In this document: one piece after another, positions 15,591 through 25,839 of the stretch | Layout of the letters: the number at the start of each line of letters is the position of its first letter | Numbering within the stretch: position 1 is the stretch's first letter | Source: Planctomycetota bacterium | GTDB lineage: Bacteria > Planctomycetota > Planctomycetia > Pirellulales > UBA1268 | Direction of reading: 5' to 3' | DNA length: 37,063 nt | Assembly (NCBI GenBank): GCA_027592945.1 | Contig: JAQCJP010000007.1 | Span: 1-37,063, forward strand | The notes under the pieces: model-generated | The model's input: only the letters and a program-made list of their open reading frames with translations | Database searches by the model: none | What the model was told of the DNA's origin: nothing | Translations under genes and position numbers: made by a program

Positions 15591-16550
15591 TCAGGAGGCG
15601 ACGAATCCGTCGAGCAGCCCTTGGACGACGAGCGTCCAGCCGTCGGCGGCGACGAAGACGAGGAGTTTGAGGGGCAGGGAGACCATCGTCGGCGGTAGCA
15701 TCACCAGCCCGGTCGAGACGACGAGCGCGGCCACCAGAATGTCGATCACGAGAAAGGGCAGCAGCAGCCGAAAGCCGATGGCGAACGCCGTCTCCAGTTC
15801 ACTGACGAGGAAGGCGGGCAGCAACGCCTCCAGCGGCACATCGTCGTAGGTGGTCGCCTGGCGGGGGCCATTGGGATGGCGGGCCAGGAAGAGCAGCATC
15901 GTGTCACGGTTGCCCGCCTCCTCGATCTGGGCGGCCATCCAGCGACGGATCGGCAGCGAGCCTCGCTCGAAGGCCGTGGCGGCGGCGATTTCCCCGTCCT
16001 GATACGGCCGGACGCCCTCGTTCCAGGCCCGCGTCCAGACCGGCCACATCACCAGGGCCGAGAGGAAGATGGCCAGCGAGGCGACGACTTGGTTGGAGGG
16101 AATCTGCGGAGCTCCGATCCCCTGGCGGAGGAGCCCCAGCACGACCGACATCCGGACGAAGCAGGTCGTCATCAGCAGCACCGCCGGAGCCAGCGTGATG
16201 ACGCCGAAGAGCACCGCCGAGGGCAGCAGGGCAGCCAGCGAGCGGCCGCTGACGAACTGCCGCAGATCAAAGGGAACAGCTGGAGCCATCGCGGGGCCTG
16301 TCCCGTCGGCCGGAATCGCCGCGGACTCGACGGCCGGCAGGAGATCGTCATCCGGAGCTCGGGCCGCCTTGGGATCGAGGCCTGTCGCTTCGACCGGTGG
16401 TGGCGAAGCGGGAACGGAGGCGAACTCGGCGATCGGCACGGTGGCCGGCGTGTTGGCTGCCGCTTCTGCCGCGACGATCTGGCCGGCCCAGGCGGTGAAG
16501 AGCACCGCAGCGAGCCAGCCCACGGCGATTCGGGGGCCGCGGCCGATCAT
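15591..16550 (-). CDS. fliP: FliP flagellar export gate protein
   Basis: The product is 319 residues and forms the core of the flagellar export gate. A signal peptide (AVGWLAAVLFTAWAGQIVAA) and a long, poorly conserved periplasmic segment of about 75 residues precede the FliP core. The core shows TCFVRMSVVLGLLRQGIGAP, PSNQVVASLAIFLSALVM, the middle Glu-rich segment, LLPAFLVSELETAFAIGF and LVMLPPTMVSLPLKLLVFV. Those are the family's most conserved features. The long N-terminal region accounts for the extra length over typical FliP (about 245-260 residues). The ATG at 16550 overlaps the fliO stop by four bases (ATGA), so the two are probably translationally coupled. Confidence 0.95.
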   Translation of the reverse strand: MIGRGPRIAVGWLAAVLFTAWAGQIVAAEAAANTPATVPIAEFASVPASPPPVEATGLDPKAARAPDDDLLPAVESAAIPADGTGPAMAPAVPFDLRQFVSGRSLAALLPSAVLFGVITLAPAVLLMTTCFVRMSVVLGLLRQGIGAPQIPSNQVVASLAIFLSALVMWPVWTRAWNEGVRPYQDGEIAAATAFERGSLPIRRWMAAQIEEAGNRDTMLLFLARHPNGPRQATTYDDVPLEALLPAFLVSELETAFAIGFRLLLPFLVIDILVAALVVSTGLVMLPPTMVSLPLKLLVFVAADGWTLVVQGLLDGFVAS

Positions 16551-17215
16551 GCTGCCTCCCCGCCGGCCGGCTCCGGGCGAACAGTGGAGACGGGCCGGGG
16601 TCGGGGCGGCGTCGTGCCGTTCGGCACGCCGCGAGCAGACCGGCCGGCGGTGCAGGCCGCGACGATCCGCTCGGTGGCCCCTGGATCAGTGAGTTCGGCG
16701 AGCGTCTGACTGCCGGCCGACGAGACGGCAACCAGGAGGGTTCGTGGGCCGAACCGGACCACTCGCACGGCGTGCTGGCCGCCGAGCGAGCCCTCCCCGA
16801 GCACATCGAAGACATCCGGCGGCAGTGATCGGGCGGCTCGCAAGGGCTTGAGGCGAAAGGCCGCCAACACGAGAAATGCCGCGGCGATGGCCAGCAGGAA
16901 TGTCCAGTTGCCTGCCTGCGGCACGACCGATGCAGCAGGCTTCTTCGAGTCAGTCGTGGTATCCGGAGCCGCCAGCGGCAGCGGGTGGTCGATCCGGCTG
17001 GTGGCGGCCTCAAAGGCGGCCGGTCGCACCTCGCCCTCAGCCCCTTCGCGTTCCATCGATACGCCATCGGCGAGCGGCGGCAGCGGTGCGACCGGGTCGT
17101 CGGCGAGCAAGGTTCCCGCCGCCAGCAAAAGCCCGGTCGTCAGCAGCAGCACGCGCCGCCCGGCCATCGGCCCACGGCCGGGTTGCCGCCGCGATTTCGC
17201 GGTTCGGTTCGTCAT
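16547..17215 (-). CDS. fliO: FliO-like flagellar biosynthesis protein
   Basis: The product is 222 residues. FliO is a small membrane protein that helps FliP assemble. A signal-like N-terminal segment (VLLLTTGLLLAAGTLLA) is followed by a periplasmic spacer, a helix near residues 104-120 (WTFLLAIAAAFLVLAAFRLK) and a compact cytoplasmic domain with DVLGEGSLGGQHAVRVVRFG and RTLLVAVSSAGSQTLAELTD. That last pattern (a short beta-rich domain with a conserved L-V-G/V-G-like turn) is the FliO signature. The tail is Pro/Arg-rich. The gene overlaps fliF upstream and fliP downstream by four bases each (ATGA). FliO is weakly conserved, so position carries much of the weight. Confidence 0.82.
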   Translation of the reverse strand: MTNRTAKSRRQPGRGPMAGRRVLLLTTGLLLAAGTLLADDPVAPLPPLADGVSMEREGAEGEVRPAAFEAATSRIDHPLPLAAPDTTTDSKKPAASVVPQAGNWTFLLAIAAAFLVLAAFRLKPLRAARSLPPDVFDVLGEGSLGGQHAVRVVRFGPRTLLVAVSSAGSQTLAELTDPGATERIVAACTAGRSARGVPNGTTPPRPRPVSTVRPEPAGGEAA

Positions 17216-18726
17216 GCGGCCACCTTCGCAGCGTGACCGGGGGCCGATGCTTCCGGGGCATGTCTCCGGCTCGTCCCGTCGATGCCCGACCAGTCGATCG
17301 GCTCGGCGGACGACTCGCGCTGAAGACCGCGGCGGCGGCGGCTAGTCGGCGGCCGCAGCACGAGCCAGCCGAGGATGCCGGCGGCCAACGCGATCACACC
17401 CAGCCAGACCTCGCGGGGGACCGCCTCGGGGTTGCCGGCGAGGAGCGACTGCCAGGCCGCCTCGAGTGAGACGGCTTCCGCCGATGTTCGCGATTCGGTT
17501 CCGTTGCCGGCGGCGGGAGCCTCAACTCGCTCGGTCACCTGCCGGGATCGGATGGCCGCGGTCGGAGCCGGTGAGGCGACGGGATAGGAGGTCAGCGCTA
17601 CCTGCCGGCCATCGGCCCGGGTGGTGGGCGGCAGCAGGGCGAGGACATGCTCGCGGAGTTTGGACTCGGTAAGCCCAGCCCGCGGACCGTTTGGATCTGC
17701 CGAGCCGCCAAGCCAGGTCTCGGGCACGGCGAGCGAGACGAGGATCGTCGTCGGACTGCTGGGGTCGGCACGTTCCAAGCGGACAGGCCGGGGTGGGGAG
17801 GGCGGCCCGTCGTCGCCGACTTCAGCCGGGGCATTGGCGTCGGCAACCCGTTGCGTGGCAGCGGACGGCTCGGGGGCCGGCAGGCGGGGTGGCACCGCCG
17901 GCCCGAAGGTCACGGTCACGTCAACGACCGCCCCGTCGATGAACGCCAGACCGCGACGGAGCTTGTCGGCAAGATGACGCTCGTGGGCGACACGTCGGGC
18001 AAGGGCAGGATCGGTCGCGGCAAGCCCGGCTTCGGCCTCCTGCGGCGAAGGCAGCGGCCCGACAAAGACCCGCCCGCTCCGCAGATCGGTGACGGCGACC
18101 TGCTCGGCGGAGAGACCGGCGATCGAGGCCGCCACCAGCACCCGAATCGCCTCGACTCGGGAGGCCTCCAGTTCGGTGTCGGGCTGGGTCCGGACGTTGA
18201 CGCTCGCCGTCGGCTCCCGCCCGGCTGTCAGGCCGCCTCCCGAGCGGCGGTCGTCACCGTCGTAGAGCACCGCAGCTCGCTCAATGCCCGGCATCGAACA
18301 GATGACGTGCGCCAGTTCCTCCTGAATGGCGACCCGGAGCATCTCTTCCTGGACCGCCCTGCTCTGCCAGGGGCTGTTCTGCTCGAGGGCCCGCCGCAGG
18401 CTGCTGCCAAACTCTCTCGGCAGTGCTTCGGCGTCAACCAAGGCCCGCATGTAGGCGCTCTGCCGGGTGCGGGGCACCCAGACCCGGCCCCCTTCGGTGC
18501 GATGGTCGATCAGCTGGGCCCGGTCAAAGGCCGCCTCGACGATGGCGAGTTCCGAGGAGGGCAGGACCGTGCCGGGGAGCAGTTCCACCTCCTCGCTGAT
18601 GGGTCGATCCCGCAGCAGCCAGGCGGCCCAGGCGAAGGACGCCATGACCAGGCCGATGCCCACCACCTGGGCGGGTGTGATCCGACGGGGAGATCCGCGG
18701 GGCGAGTCGTCGGCGTGAACCTGCAT
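17212..18726 (-). CDS. fliF: FliF-like flagellar MS-ring protein
   Basis: The product is 504 residues from ATG at 18726. A TTG at 18786, overlapping the upstream stop as TTGA, would add 20. FliF builds the MS ring that anchors the flagellar motor in the inner membrane. The first helix is near residues 19-37 (VVGIGLVMASFAWAAWLL). The ring-building domains follow, with EMLRVAIQEELAHVICSMPG and SRVEAIRVLVAASIAGLSAE, the typical YscJ/FliF pattern. A Pro-rich periplasmic stretch precedes the second helix (VWLGVIALAAGILGWLVL). The C-terminal cytoplasmic tail is short and basic (SRRRRGLQ). A FliG-binding motif is not obvious to me. The four-base overlap with fliO and the synteny support the call. 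Confidence 0.85.
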   Translation of the reverse strand: MQVHADDSPRGSPRRITPAQVVGIGLVMASFAWAAWLLRDRPISEEVELLPGTVLPSSELAIVEAAFDRAQLIDHRTEGGRVWVPRTRQSAYMRALVDAEALPREFGSSLRRALEQNSPWQSRAVQEEMLRVAIQEELAHVICSMPGIERAAVLYDGDDRRSGGGLTAGREPTASVNVRTQPDTELEASRVEAIRVLVAASIAGLSAEQVAVTDLRSGRVFVGPLPSPQEAEAGLAATDPALARRVAHERHLADKLRRGLAFIDGAVVDVTVTFGPAVPPRLPAPEPSAATQRVADANAPAEVGDDGPPSPPRPVRLERADPSSPTTILVSLAVPETWLGGSADPNGPRAGLTESKLREHVLALLPPTTRADGRQVALTSYPVASPAPTAAIRSRQVTERVEAPAAGNGTESRTSAEAVSLEAAWQSLLAGNPEAVPREVWLGVIALAAGILGWLVLRPPTSRRRRGLQRESSAEPIDWSGIDGTSRRHAPEASAPGHAAKVAA

Positions 18727-18782
18727 GAAAGCTGCCGGCCTGACGGCCGACTCATGTGGTGGGAGGGCGAAGAACCGGAACC

Positions 18783-19277
18783 TCAAGCCGCCAGGCTTCC
18801 TGAGCGGCGACGTGGCAGGTGGAGCGTGACGGCGGTGCCTCCGTCTGGACAGTGACAGTGATCGAGATGGCCGCCGAGGCGGCGGGCGAGTGACTCGAGA
18901 CGGCCGGCAATCTCGCTGTGATCACCGCTGGCGGAGGGGGCCGAGTCGGCCACCTCGATTTCGAGGGTGGTCGCCGTCTGGACGGCGGTAATGATGACCT
19001 CACGAAGCCGCTCGGGGGCGGTGGCAGCAGCTTCGCAGGCAGCCGCCACCAGCGGGGTCAACAGATCTGTCAGCCCGGCGACCGATGCCGCGGCCACGTC
19101 GACTTCCGCGTCGATGCTGACGGTGACGCCGCCGCGGCCTCGTCCCTCGTATTCGGTGAGAATCGTGCTCACCAAGGACTCGAGGACAGGCTGGAGCGAG
19201 ATGCCGGCCGCAGCAGATCGCAGCGGCAGCAGGTCCGGCCCGGCATCGGCCGGGCCGTCGTGGTGGGAGCGTGCCAT
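18783..19277 (-). CDS. HATPase-like protein at the head of the flagellar cluster
   Basis: The product is 164 residues, starting at ATG 19277 with an AAAGGA ribosome-binding site. The chain resembles a small GHKL-type ATPase domain: a helical segment (LTDLLTPLVAAACEAA) in the N-box position, a strand and turn (TLEIEVADSAPSASGDHS) where the G1 box would be, and a closing segment (LARRLGGHLDHCHCPDGGTA, then VTLHLPRR). The usual asparagine of the N box and the second glycine-rich loop are not clear, and there is no H box or membrane segment. It could be a degenerate kinase or an anti-sigma-like regulator. It ends within four bases of a possible TTG start of fliF, so it probably belongs to the flagellar operon. 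Fold assignment is moderate; activity is doubtful. Confidence 0.55.
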   Translation of the reverse strand: MARSHHDGPADAGPDLLPLRSAAAGISLQPVLESLVSTILTEYEGRGRGGVTVSIDAEVDVAAASVAGLTDLLTPLVAAACEAAATAPERLREVIITAVQTATTLEIEVADSAPSASGDHSEIAGRLESLARRLGGHLDHCHCPDGGTAVTLHLPRRRSGSLAA

Positions 19278-19311
19278 GGGAGTCCTTTCCCGGGGAAGCG
19301 TCTCTCGTCAG

Positions 19312-19332
19312 GGAACCCTGAACCAGGGCTCC
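19312..19332 (-). terminator. hairpin between hydrolase and flagellar operon
   Basis: GGAACCCTG-AAC-CAGGGCTCC forms a nine-pair stem with one mismatch in the 75-nt gap after the hydrolase gene. No T-run follows on the minus strand, so it is at best a weak or Rho-aided terminator, or a leader structure of the flagellar operon. Confidence 0.35.
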
Positions 19333-19352
19333 GAATCATTCGTGGCTGGCCT

Positions 19353-20027
19353 CTAATGGGCTCCGTGCGGCTGGAGCGGCGACGGGGCTCCGCTGATCTC
19401 CTCCATGAGCCAGCGGTTGACGTCGACCAGGACGGCCCGCGACAGCGGCCCGCCGCGCTGGTAGATCCGCACGGCGAGCGTGCCGCCGGCGGCGTGAAAG
19501 AGCCGAAGCGTCTCGTCGAGCGTCGTCGGCTCAGCCGTCACGTCGGCGGCTCGGCAGCAGAGCAGCATCGGCAGACGACGAATCTCGTCGAGCCGGGCCA
19601 GGGCCGACTCGCCAAGCGGAAACCGCCCGCCGAGCGAGATGCCGCCGGCACACTCGTCGGGATGACGACAGACCGCACGGAGGGCCTCGGTGCCGCCGCT
19701 GCCCTGACCAATCAGCCAGATCCGTCGGGGGTGAATGCTGAGCCGGTCGCGAACCCGGTCGATCGCCCGCCACATCGCGGTCTCAGAGCCGGACGGCTGG
19801 ACGGCCACATAGTTTCGCAGGCTCAGCCTGGTCATCGCCCGGCCAAGGTCGAACCGAGTGCCCGGCTCGGCGAGCCAGACGAGCAGCGGATAGTCGTAGC
19901 CAGATTCGTAGCCCTGGGGCACGAACACTCTGGCGTCACCGGTCCAGTCGGCCAGCGGTCCACGGCGAACGTCGGGCGTGCATCTCGACCGGCGGAGCGG
20001 GGCCGTGGCCAGGGACTTGCGGCTCAT
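19353..20027 (-). CDS. alpha/beta-hydrolase-fold protein with degraded catalytic residues
   Basis: The product is 224 residues from ATG at 20027, which has a strong GGAGG about eight bases upstream. The track start at 20426 runs through intergenic repeat DNA. The fold is visible from ARVFVPQGYESGYDYPLLVW, YVAVQPSG, WRAIDRVRDRL, IHPRRIWLIGQGSGGTEALR and RLPMLLCCRAAD, similar to esterase D/dienelactone-hydrolase or PHB-depolymerase-like proteins. The nucleophile elbow reads G-Q-G-S-G-G where G-x-S-x-G is expected. The C-terminal region expected to hold the catalytic histidine reads QRGGPLSRAVLVDVNRWLME, without His. It may be a non-catalytic binding protein. It is followed at 75 nt by the flagellar cluster and preceded at 322 nt by mdh. 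Function is unknown. Confidence 0.7.
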   Translation of the reverse strand: MSRKSLATAPLRRSRCTPDVRRGPLADWTGDARVFVPQGYESGYDYPLLVWLAEPGTRFDLGRAMTRLSLRNYVAVQPSGSETAMWRAIDRVRDRLSIHPRRIWLIGQGSGGTEALRAVCRHPDECAGGISLGGRFPLGESALARLDEIRRLPMLLCCRAADVTAEPTTLDETLRLFHAAGGTLAVRIYQRGGPLSRAVLVDVNRWLMEEISGAPSPLQPHGAH

Positions 20028-20217
20028 CTGAGATCCTCCGGGAGATGCGGAAAACGGGAGGGGTTTGTAACGGAACCCCCCGGAGCGGACAACGCCAGCG
20101 CCGCGGCCCTCCGGCAGGCCTGGCAAGCCAGGAAAAAGAGGCGGGGCACGGGAGGTAGAAAGGCGGCGCGGGATTCCTGGAATACGGGTTCGCGAAGAGT
20201 GCGGTTTGTTTCGGGTC
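20028..20217. other. non-coding part of the 322-nt gap between mdh and the hydrolase gene
   Basis: No gene is visible here. On the minus strand it is the leader of the hydrolase gene, with its GGAGG site just before 20027. It holds a short palindrome, CCTGGCAAGCCAGG at 20119-20132, whose loop is too short for a good terminator. The right-hand part of the gap is the composite repeat listed separately. Confidence 0.6.
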
Positions 20218-20312
20218 GCGGATTGGGCGTGTTGGTGGTGGGCGGTTTCGCCGACTTCCGGGGGCCGGGATCGCGCAACAGCCCACTGTCCCCCCCGGCT
20301 CGCGCCGGGGGG
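20218..20312 (+). repeat. composite intergenic repeat, copy 2 (23-nt block plus GC hairpin)
   Basis: The block GCGGATTGGGCGTGTTGGTG... (20218-20240) differs from copy 1 at a single base. A 50-nt unrelated middle follows, then the perfect nine-pair hairpin CCCCCCGGC-TCGC-GCCGGGGGG (20291-20312), followed by CTTCTCTT. It lies 38 nt downstream of the mdh stop, where the hairpin could end mdh transcription on the minus strand, although no T-run follows in that direction. The base-paired stem is conserved between copies apart from one mismatch in copy 1. Confidence 0.78.
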
Positions 20313-20349
20313 CTTCTCTTGGGATCGCGCCGCAATACGGCTCCGCGGC

Positions 20350-22803
<2,454 letters not shown>

Positions 22804-22807
<4 letters not shown>

Positions 22808-23838
22808 GTTTCCTGCTGGTCGTCGCTGTCGCTCCGCTGACGCTCCTCGGCAGCCACCCGCCGCAGCGACTCGGCGATCGAGACCGGCTCGACGTCGGCG
22901 AGGGATTCGTCCAGGTCGGCGGCGGCGGGAGCGAATCGCCTCCCCCGCCCCGACACCAGAAACCCGACGCCGATGGCGGCCACGATCGCCAGCATCGTAA
23001 CAACGCCCAACGCTCCCAGCGAGATATCCCAGATCCGATCCGTGGGATTCTCCTGTGGTGGCGGCGGACGGCTCGGACTGCGGGCCAGGATCAACGGGGC
23101 CACGCGGACCCCGTCAGCAGCCCGATAGGCCATGTTTTTCAAGAACGCCCCGGACACCACCACCGGCTCGTCGATCTCCATGCCGGTCGCCATCCCGGCA
23201 GGCAGTTCCAGGGCATGGATGACCACCGGCGAGGCAGGACCACCAGCCGGCTCGAGCCACCCCTGCCAGTATTCGTCGAAGCCGTAGTCGTTGGTCGGCG
23301 ACCGTAGCCGCTCGAGCCGTCGCAGCGTGCCTCGCAGCCGAACGGCCCGTCCGCGAAATGCCTCCGGCTGGCCGAAGAGCTCCGTGAAGCCCACGTCTTG
23401 CGGCGGGGCAAGCCGCCGGCCGTCCTCGCCCTCGAGCGTCAGGAATGTCTCCAGCCAGGCGTCGCGATCAGCCTGCCGGAAAAAGGTGGCGTCACGGATT
23501 TTGGCAAGGGCCTGAGCCGAGGCTGCCAGGAGCGTCTCATCGGGGAACGCCGCGGGCTCGTCAGGCGGCAGGATGACAACCTCGTCACCGACCGGCGGCG
23601 GACCGGTAACCGCCTCGATCCGGGTATCGACCTGAGGTTCGCGGGGCGGGGCCGGCGGTCCCTCCTGACGGGTCACCAGTTCGATCACGACCACCAACGC
23701 AATCGCAGGCGGCATGAACCGCCAGAAGAGCTTCCGCTGCTCGCCTGCCGAGAGAAAGTTGCGGGGTTGCCGGCGAGCGGAAGAGAGAGCGGTGGCAGCG
23801 GGCGGAAGGCTTGCGTCGTGATAGCCGGCAGCTGTCAC
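22804..23838 (-). CDS. conserved membrane protein with OB-like region (paralogue 1)
   Basis: The product is 344 residues. GTG at 23838 overlaps the previous stop (GTGA), and its own stop overlaps the next start, so both boundaries are well supported. A helix near 41-56 (FMPPAIALVVVIELV) is followed by a periplasmic Pro-rich linker. Then comes an OB-like region near 160-252 (AFRGRAVRLRGTLRRLERL, YWQGWLEP, LELPAGMATGMEIDEPVVV, SGAFLKNMAYRA, VAPLILAR). A second helix lies at 271-295, and the acidic cytoplasmic tail begins at about residue 300. It is paralogous to the next gene in the shared region. Function unknown; no conserved Cys or His pair suggests metal binding. Confidence 0.7.
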
Positions 23839-24170
23839 GGGACCGTTCGCCCGACGGCGGCTCCCACGAGGTTGATGTCCTCGGCAGGCGACGTGGCCGG
23901 CGGCGAAGCGGCTTCGGGAATGACCTCGGCGACGAGCTTCTGCCGCCGCATCTCCCGCCAGATGTAGATCCCGAAGGACCCGGCCAGGGTGAAGGGCATC
24001 GCCAGCATGAAGAGGATGCTGTAGAAGTAGCCCCGCGCCACGTTCAGGCCGTCGGGATCGGTCGTGCTGACGCCATCCTTGCAGTTCGGGCAGCCGAGGG
24101 CATCGGGCCCTGCCTGAACGATGAGCATCGCCACGAGCACCACCAGAAATCCTGCTGAAACGCGTCTCAT
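23835..24170 (-). CDS. small membrane protein with CPNC motif
   Basis: The product is 111 residues from ATG at 24170, overlapping the DUF420 stop (ATGA). The 279-residue track ORF is a misextension. A signal-like helix (SAGFLVVLVAMLIVQAG) is followed by LGCPNCKDGVSTTDPDGLNV, with a CxxC pair near residues 24-27. A second helix follows (YFYSILFMLAMPFTLAGSFGIYIW) and then a basic-to-acidic cytoplasmic tail. The CxxC faces the periplasm next to the membrane, which would suit copper binding or thiol exchange with SCO1. I do not recognise a family. Its place between DUF420/CtaM and the OB-like pair, all with four-base overlaps, supports a link to cytochrome oxidase assembly. Confidence 0.72.
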   Translation of the reverse strand: MRRVSAGFLVVLVAMLIVQAGPDALGCPNCKDGVSTTDPDGLNVARGYFYSILFMLAMPFTLAGSFGIYIWREMRRQKLVAEVIPEAASPPATSPAEDINLVGAAVGRTVP

Positions 24171-24628
24171 ACAGGCATTATAGCCGGCGGCAGATGGTAG
24201 AGCATCCCGTAGATGACCACCCCGGTCACCGAGACGTAGAGCCAGATCGGCATCGTGATCCGGCCGAGCCGCCGATGGCAGTCCCAGCGGCCCTTCCAGG
24301 CGAGATAGAACATCCGCAGGGCCATGAAGGGGACAGCTGCCGCCAGGACGACGTGGGTCAGCAGGATGACGTAGTAGACCACCCGTAGCGAGTCCGGGCC
24401 GGCGTACTTGCGGCTCCCCTCGAGATAGTGATAGACGAGGTACGAGACGAGAAACACCGCCGAAGTGGTGAAGGCGGCGACCATGGCCGCCCGGTGGGCC
24501 CGCCATTTGCCCTGCCGGATGAACACCCAGCCGGCGACCAGGAGGACGGCCGCCAGCGAGTTGAGAACGGCGTTGGTGGTGGCCAGCGGATGGATGCCGT
24601 CTGCAGCCGCCAGGAGGACGCCGCTCAT
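24167..24628 (-). CDS. ctaM: DUF420 family protein (CtaM/YozB-like oxidase assembly factor)
   Basis: The product is 153 residues and has four hydrophobic segments. Its histidine-bearing motifs are IHPLATTNAVLNSLAAVLLV, RAHRAAMVAAFTTSAVFLVS, YLVYHYLEG and TMPIWLYVSVTGVVIYGML. This is the DUF420 family, whose Gram-positive member CtaM/YozB is required for maturation of haem-copper oxidases. The conserved histidines are thought to contact haem or copper. ATG at 24628 overlaps the SCO1 stop (ATGA), and its own stop overlaps the next gene. Position directly after SCO1 in a cox locus matches the expected role. The symbol is by family analogy. Confidence 0.88.
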   Translation of the reverse strand: MSGVLLAAADGIHPLATTNAVLNSLAAVLLVAGWVFIRQGKWRAHRAAMVAAFTTSAVFLVSYLVYHYLEGSRKYAGPDSLRVVYYVILLTHVVLAAAVPFMALRMFYLAWKGRWDCHRRLGRITMPIWLYVSVTGVVIYGMLYHLPPAIMPV

Positions 24629-25323
24629 GCTGCATCCCCGGCGGAGGCATCATCCCCGGCAGCGGCCTCTCCACCGACCGGTTCGCCAGATGTTCCGAGG
24701 CTCTCGTCTGAAGCCTGCTCCGCCAGCACCTCGCGGATGAGTTCCTTGAGCAGCTCCACCCGGTCGGCGTCGGTCAGCGAGAAGCCGCCCCGGAGCTTGC
24801 CGTCCCGGCCGAAGACGACGCCCTTCTCCGCGTGCACACCGACCTCGACCGGCAGCTTAAACCGCCCCTTGCCCACTCGCTCGATCTCCTTCATGTCGCC
24901 GGTGAGCATCTTCCAGCGGCCGGGGTCGGCGTCGAACCGCTCGGCGTAGCGACCCAGAGCGTCGGGCGTGTCATTCAGCGGATCGCAGGTCAGGCTGATA
25001 ACGACGAAATCGGGATCATCGATGTCGGCAAGGATTTCGGCGATCGCCTGGTTCTCGCGGAAGCAGGGACCGGGGCAGTTCGCAAAGAAGACCGCCCCCA
25101 GCCAGACCTTGCCGGAGAGCGACTCCGACGAGAAGGGCTCGCCGGTCTGATCGGTGAGGGTGAAAGGGGACTCGGGGTCGGGGACCGCGGTAGCCACCGC
25201 GGCGGCGGTTTCGGGATCAGGCTCCGGCTGGCCCACCACGACCGTTGGCCGCTCGGCGCAGCCGGTAAAAAGGATCAGGCCCGCAAGGACCAGACACGAC
25301 GAGAGGCGAGCGTGCGTTGACAT
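24625..25323 (-). CDS. SCO1/SenC family copper chaperone lipoprotein
   Basis: The product is 232 residues from ATG at 25323, chosen for its lipoprotein signal (LSSCLVLAGLILFTGCAERP). SCO proteins deliver copper to, or reduce the cysteines of, the CuA site of oxidase subunit II. The thioredoxin fold includes FTLTDQTGEPFSSESLSGKV, the copper ligands in FFANCPGPC (CxxxC, near residues 82-86) and the distal histidine in VHAEKGVVFGRDG near 177. All three metal ligands are therefore present. The usual SCO sequence TSCPDVC is altered to NCPGPC but keeps the cysteine spacing. The tail is Glu/Gly/Ala-rich and probably disordered. It begins five coupled genes of oxidase assembly character, 52 nt after subunit IV. 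Confidence 0.9.
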   Translation of the reverse strand: MSTHARLSSCLVLAGLILFTGCAERPTVVVGQPEPDPETAAAVATAVPDPESPFTLTDQTGEPFSSESLSGKVWLGAVFFANCPGPCFRENQAIAEILADIDDPDFVVISLTCDPLNDTPDALGRYAERFDADPGRWKMLTGDMKEIERVGKGRFKLPVEVGVHAEKGVVFGRDGKLRGGFSLTDADRVELLKELIREVLAEQASDESLGTSGEPVGGEAAAGDDASAGDAA

Positions 25324-25375
25324 GACCGGATTATAGGCGACGTATTCGAAGTGGCACGGGCCCACCCCGAGCCGG

Positions 25376-25807
25376 TCAGTGGGCCTCGGCGGCGGGGCCG
25401 GCGGTACCGGCTTCCTCGAGGAGGAGCAGGTCGGCGGGGCGAGCCATGTGGAGGGCCCGCTCCTGGGACACCATTCGGTTTCGCATCCCGATGTCGGGGA
25501 TCAGCATGATCACCAGGAACAGCGCCATCATGGCCGCCGGGATCGTCAACACGTACTTCCAGTTGGCCTCCCACCAGACATGCATGAAAAACAACACCAC
25601 GAGCATCGCCTTGGTGCAGGAGACGGCCATCATGAACGCCCAGCCGACCTGGGGCTGGTCCCGCCAGGGCCAGGCCTCCGAGTAGGTGAAGAACGACATC
25701 GTCGTCAGGAAGCAAAGCGCGGCGAAGACGGCGATGTACTTGCCGAGCCCCCCGTGGGAATGCTCCTCATGGCCGGCGGAATCGTGCGGGGCGGCGTGAT
25801 CGCTCAT
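25376..25807 (-). CDS. ctaF: cytochrome c oxidase subunit IV (prokaryotic type)
   Basis: The product is 143 residues from ATG at 25807 (GAGG about 10 bases upstream). It has a His-rich N-terminus (MSDHAAPHDSAGHEEHSHGG) and three helices (YIAVFAALCFLTTMSFFTY, VGWAFMMAVSCTKAMLVVLF and YVLTIPAAMMALFLVIMLI). CTKAMLVVLFFMHVWWE is the signature of the bacterial oxidase subunit IV family (PF03626). It is a small structural subunit of caa3-type oxidases. It is immediately downstream of subunit III (32-nt gap). The His-rich leader echoes that of subunit III and may bind copper or zinc. Confidence 0.9.
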   Translation of the reverse strand: MSDHAAPHDSAGHEEHSHGGLGKYIAVFAALCFLTTMSFFTYSEAWPWRDQPQVGWAFMMAVSCTKAMLVVLFFMHVWWEANWKYVLTIPAAMMALFLVIMLIPDIGMRNRMVSQERALHMARPADLLLLEEAGTAGPAAEAH

Positions 25808-25839
25808 CGTAGTGCCTCGAGCCTGTCGAAGAGATTGGT

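Noticed and set aside
17647-18855. 402-residue plus-strand ORF opposite fliF
   Set aside because: It is an antisense shadow. fliF has conserved ring-domain patterns and synteny with fliO-P-Q-R.
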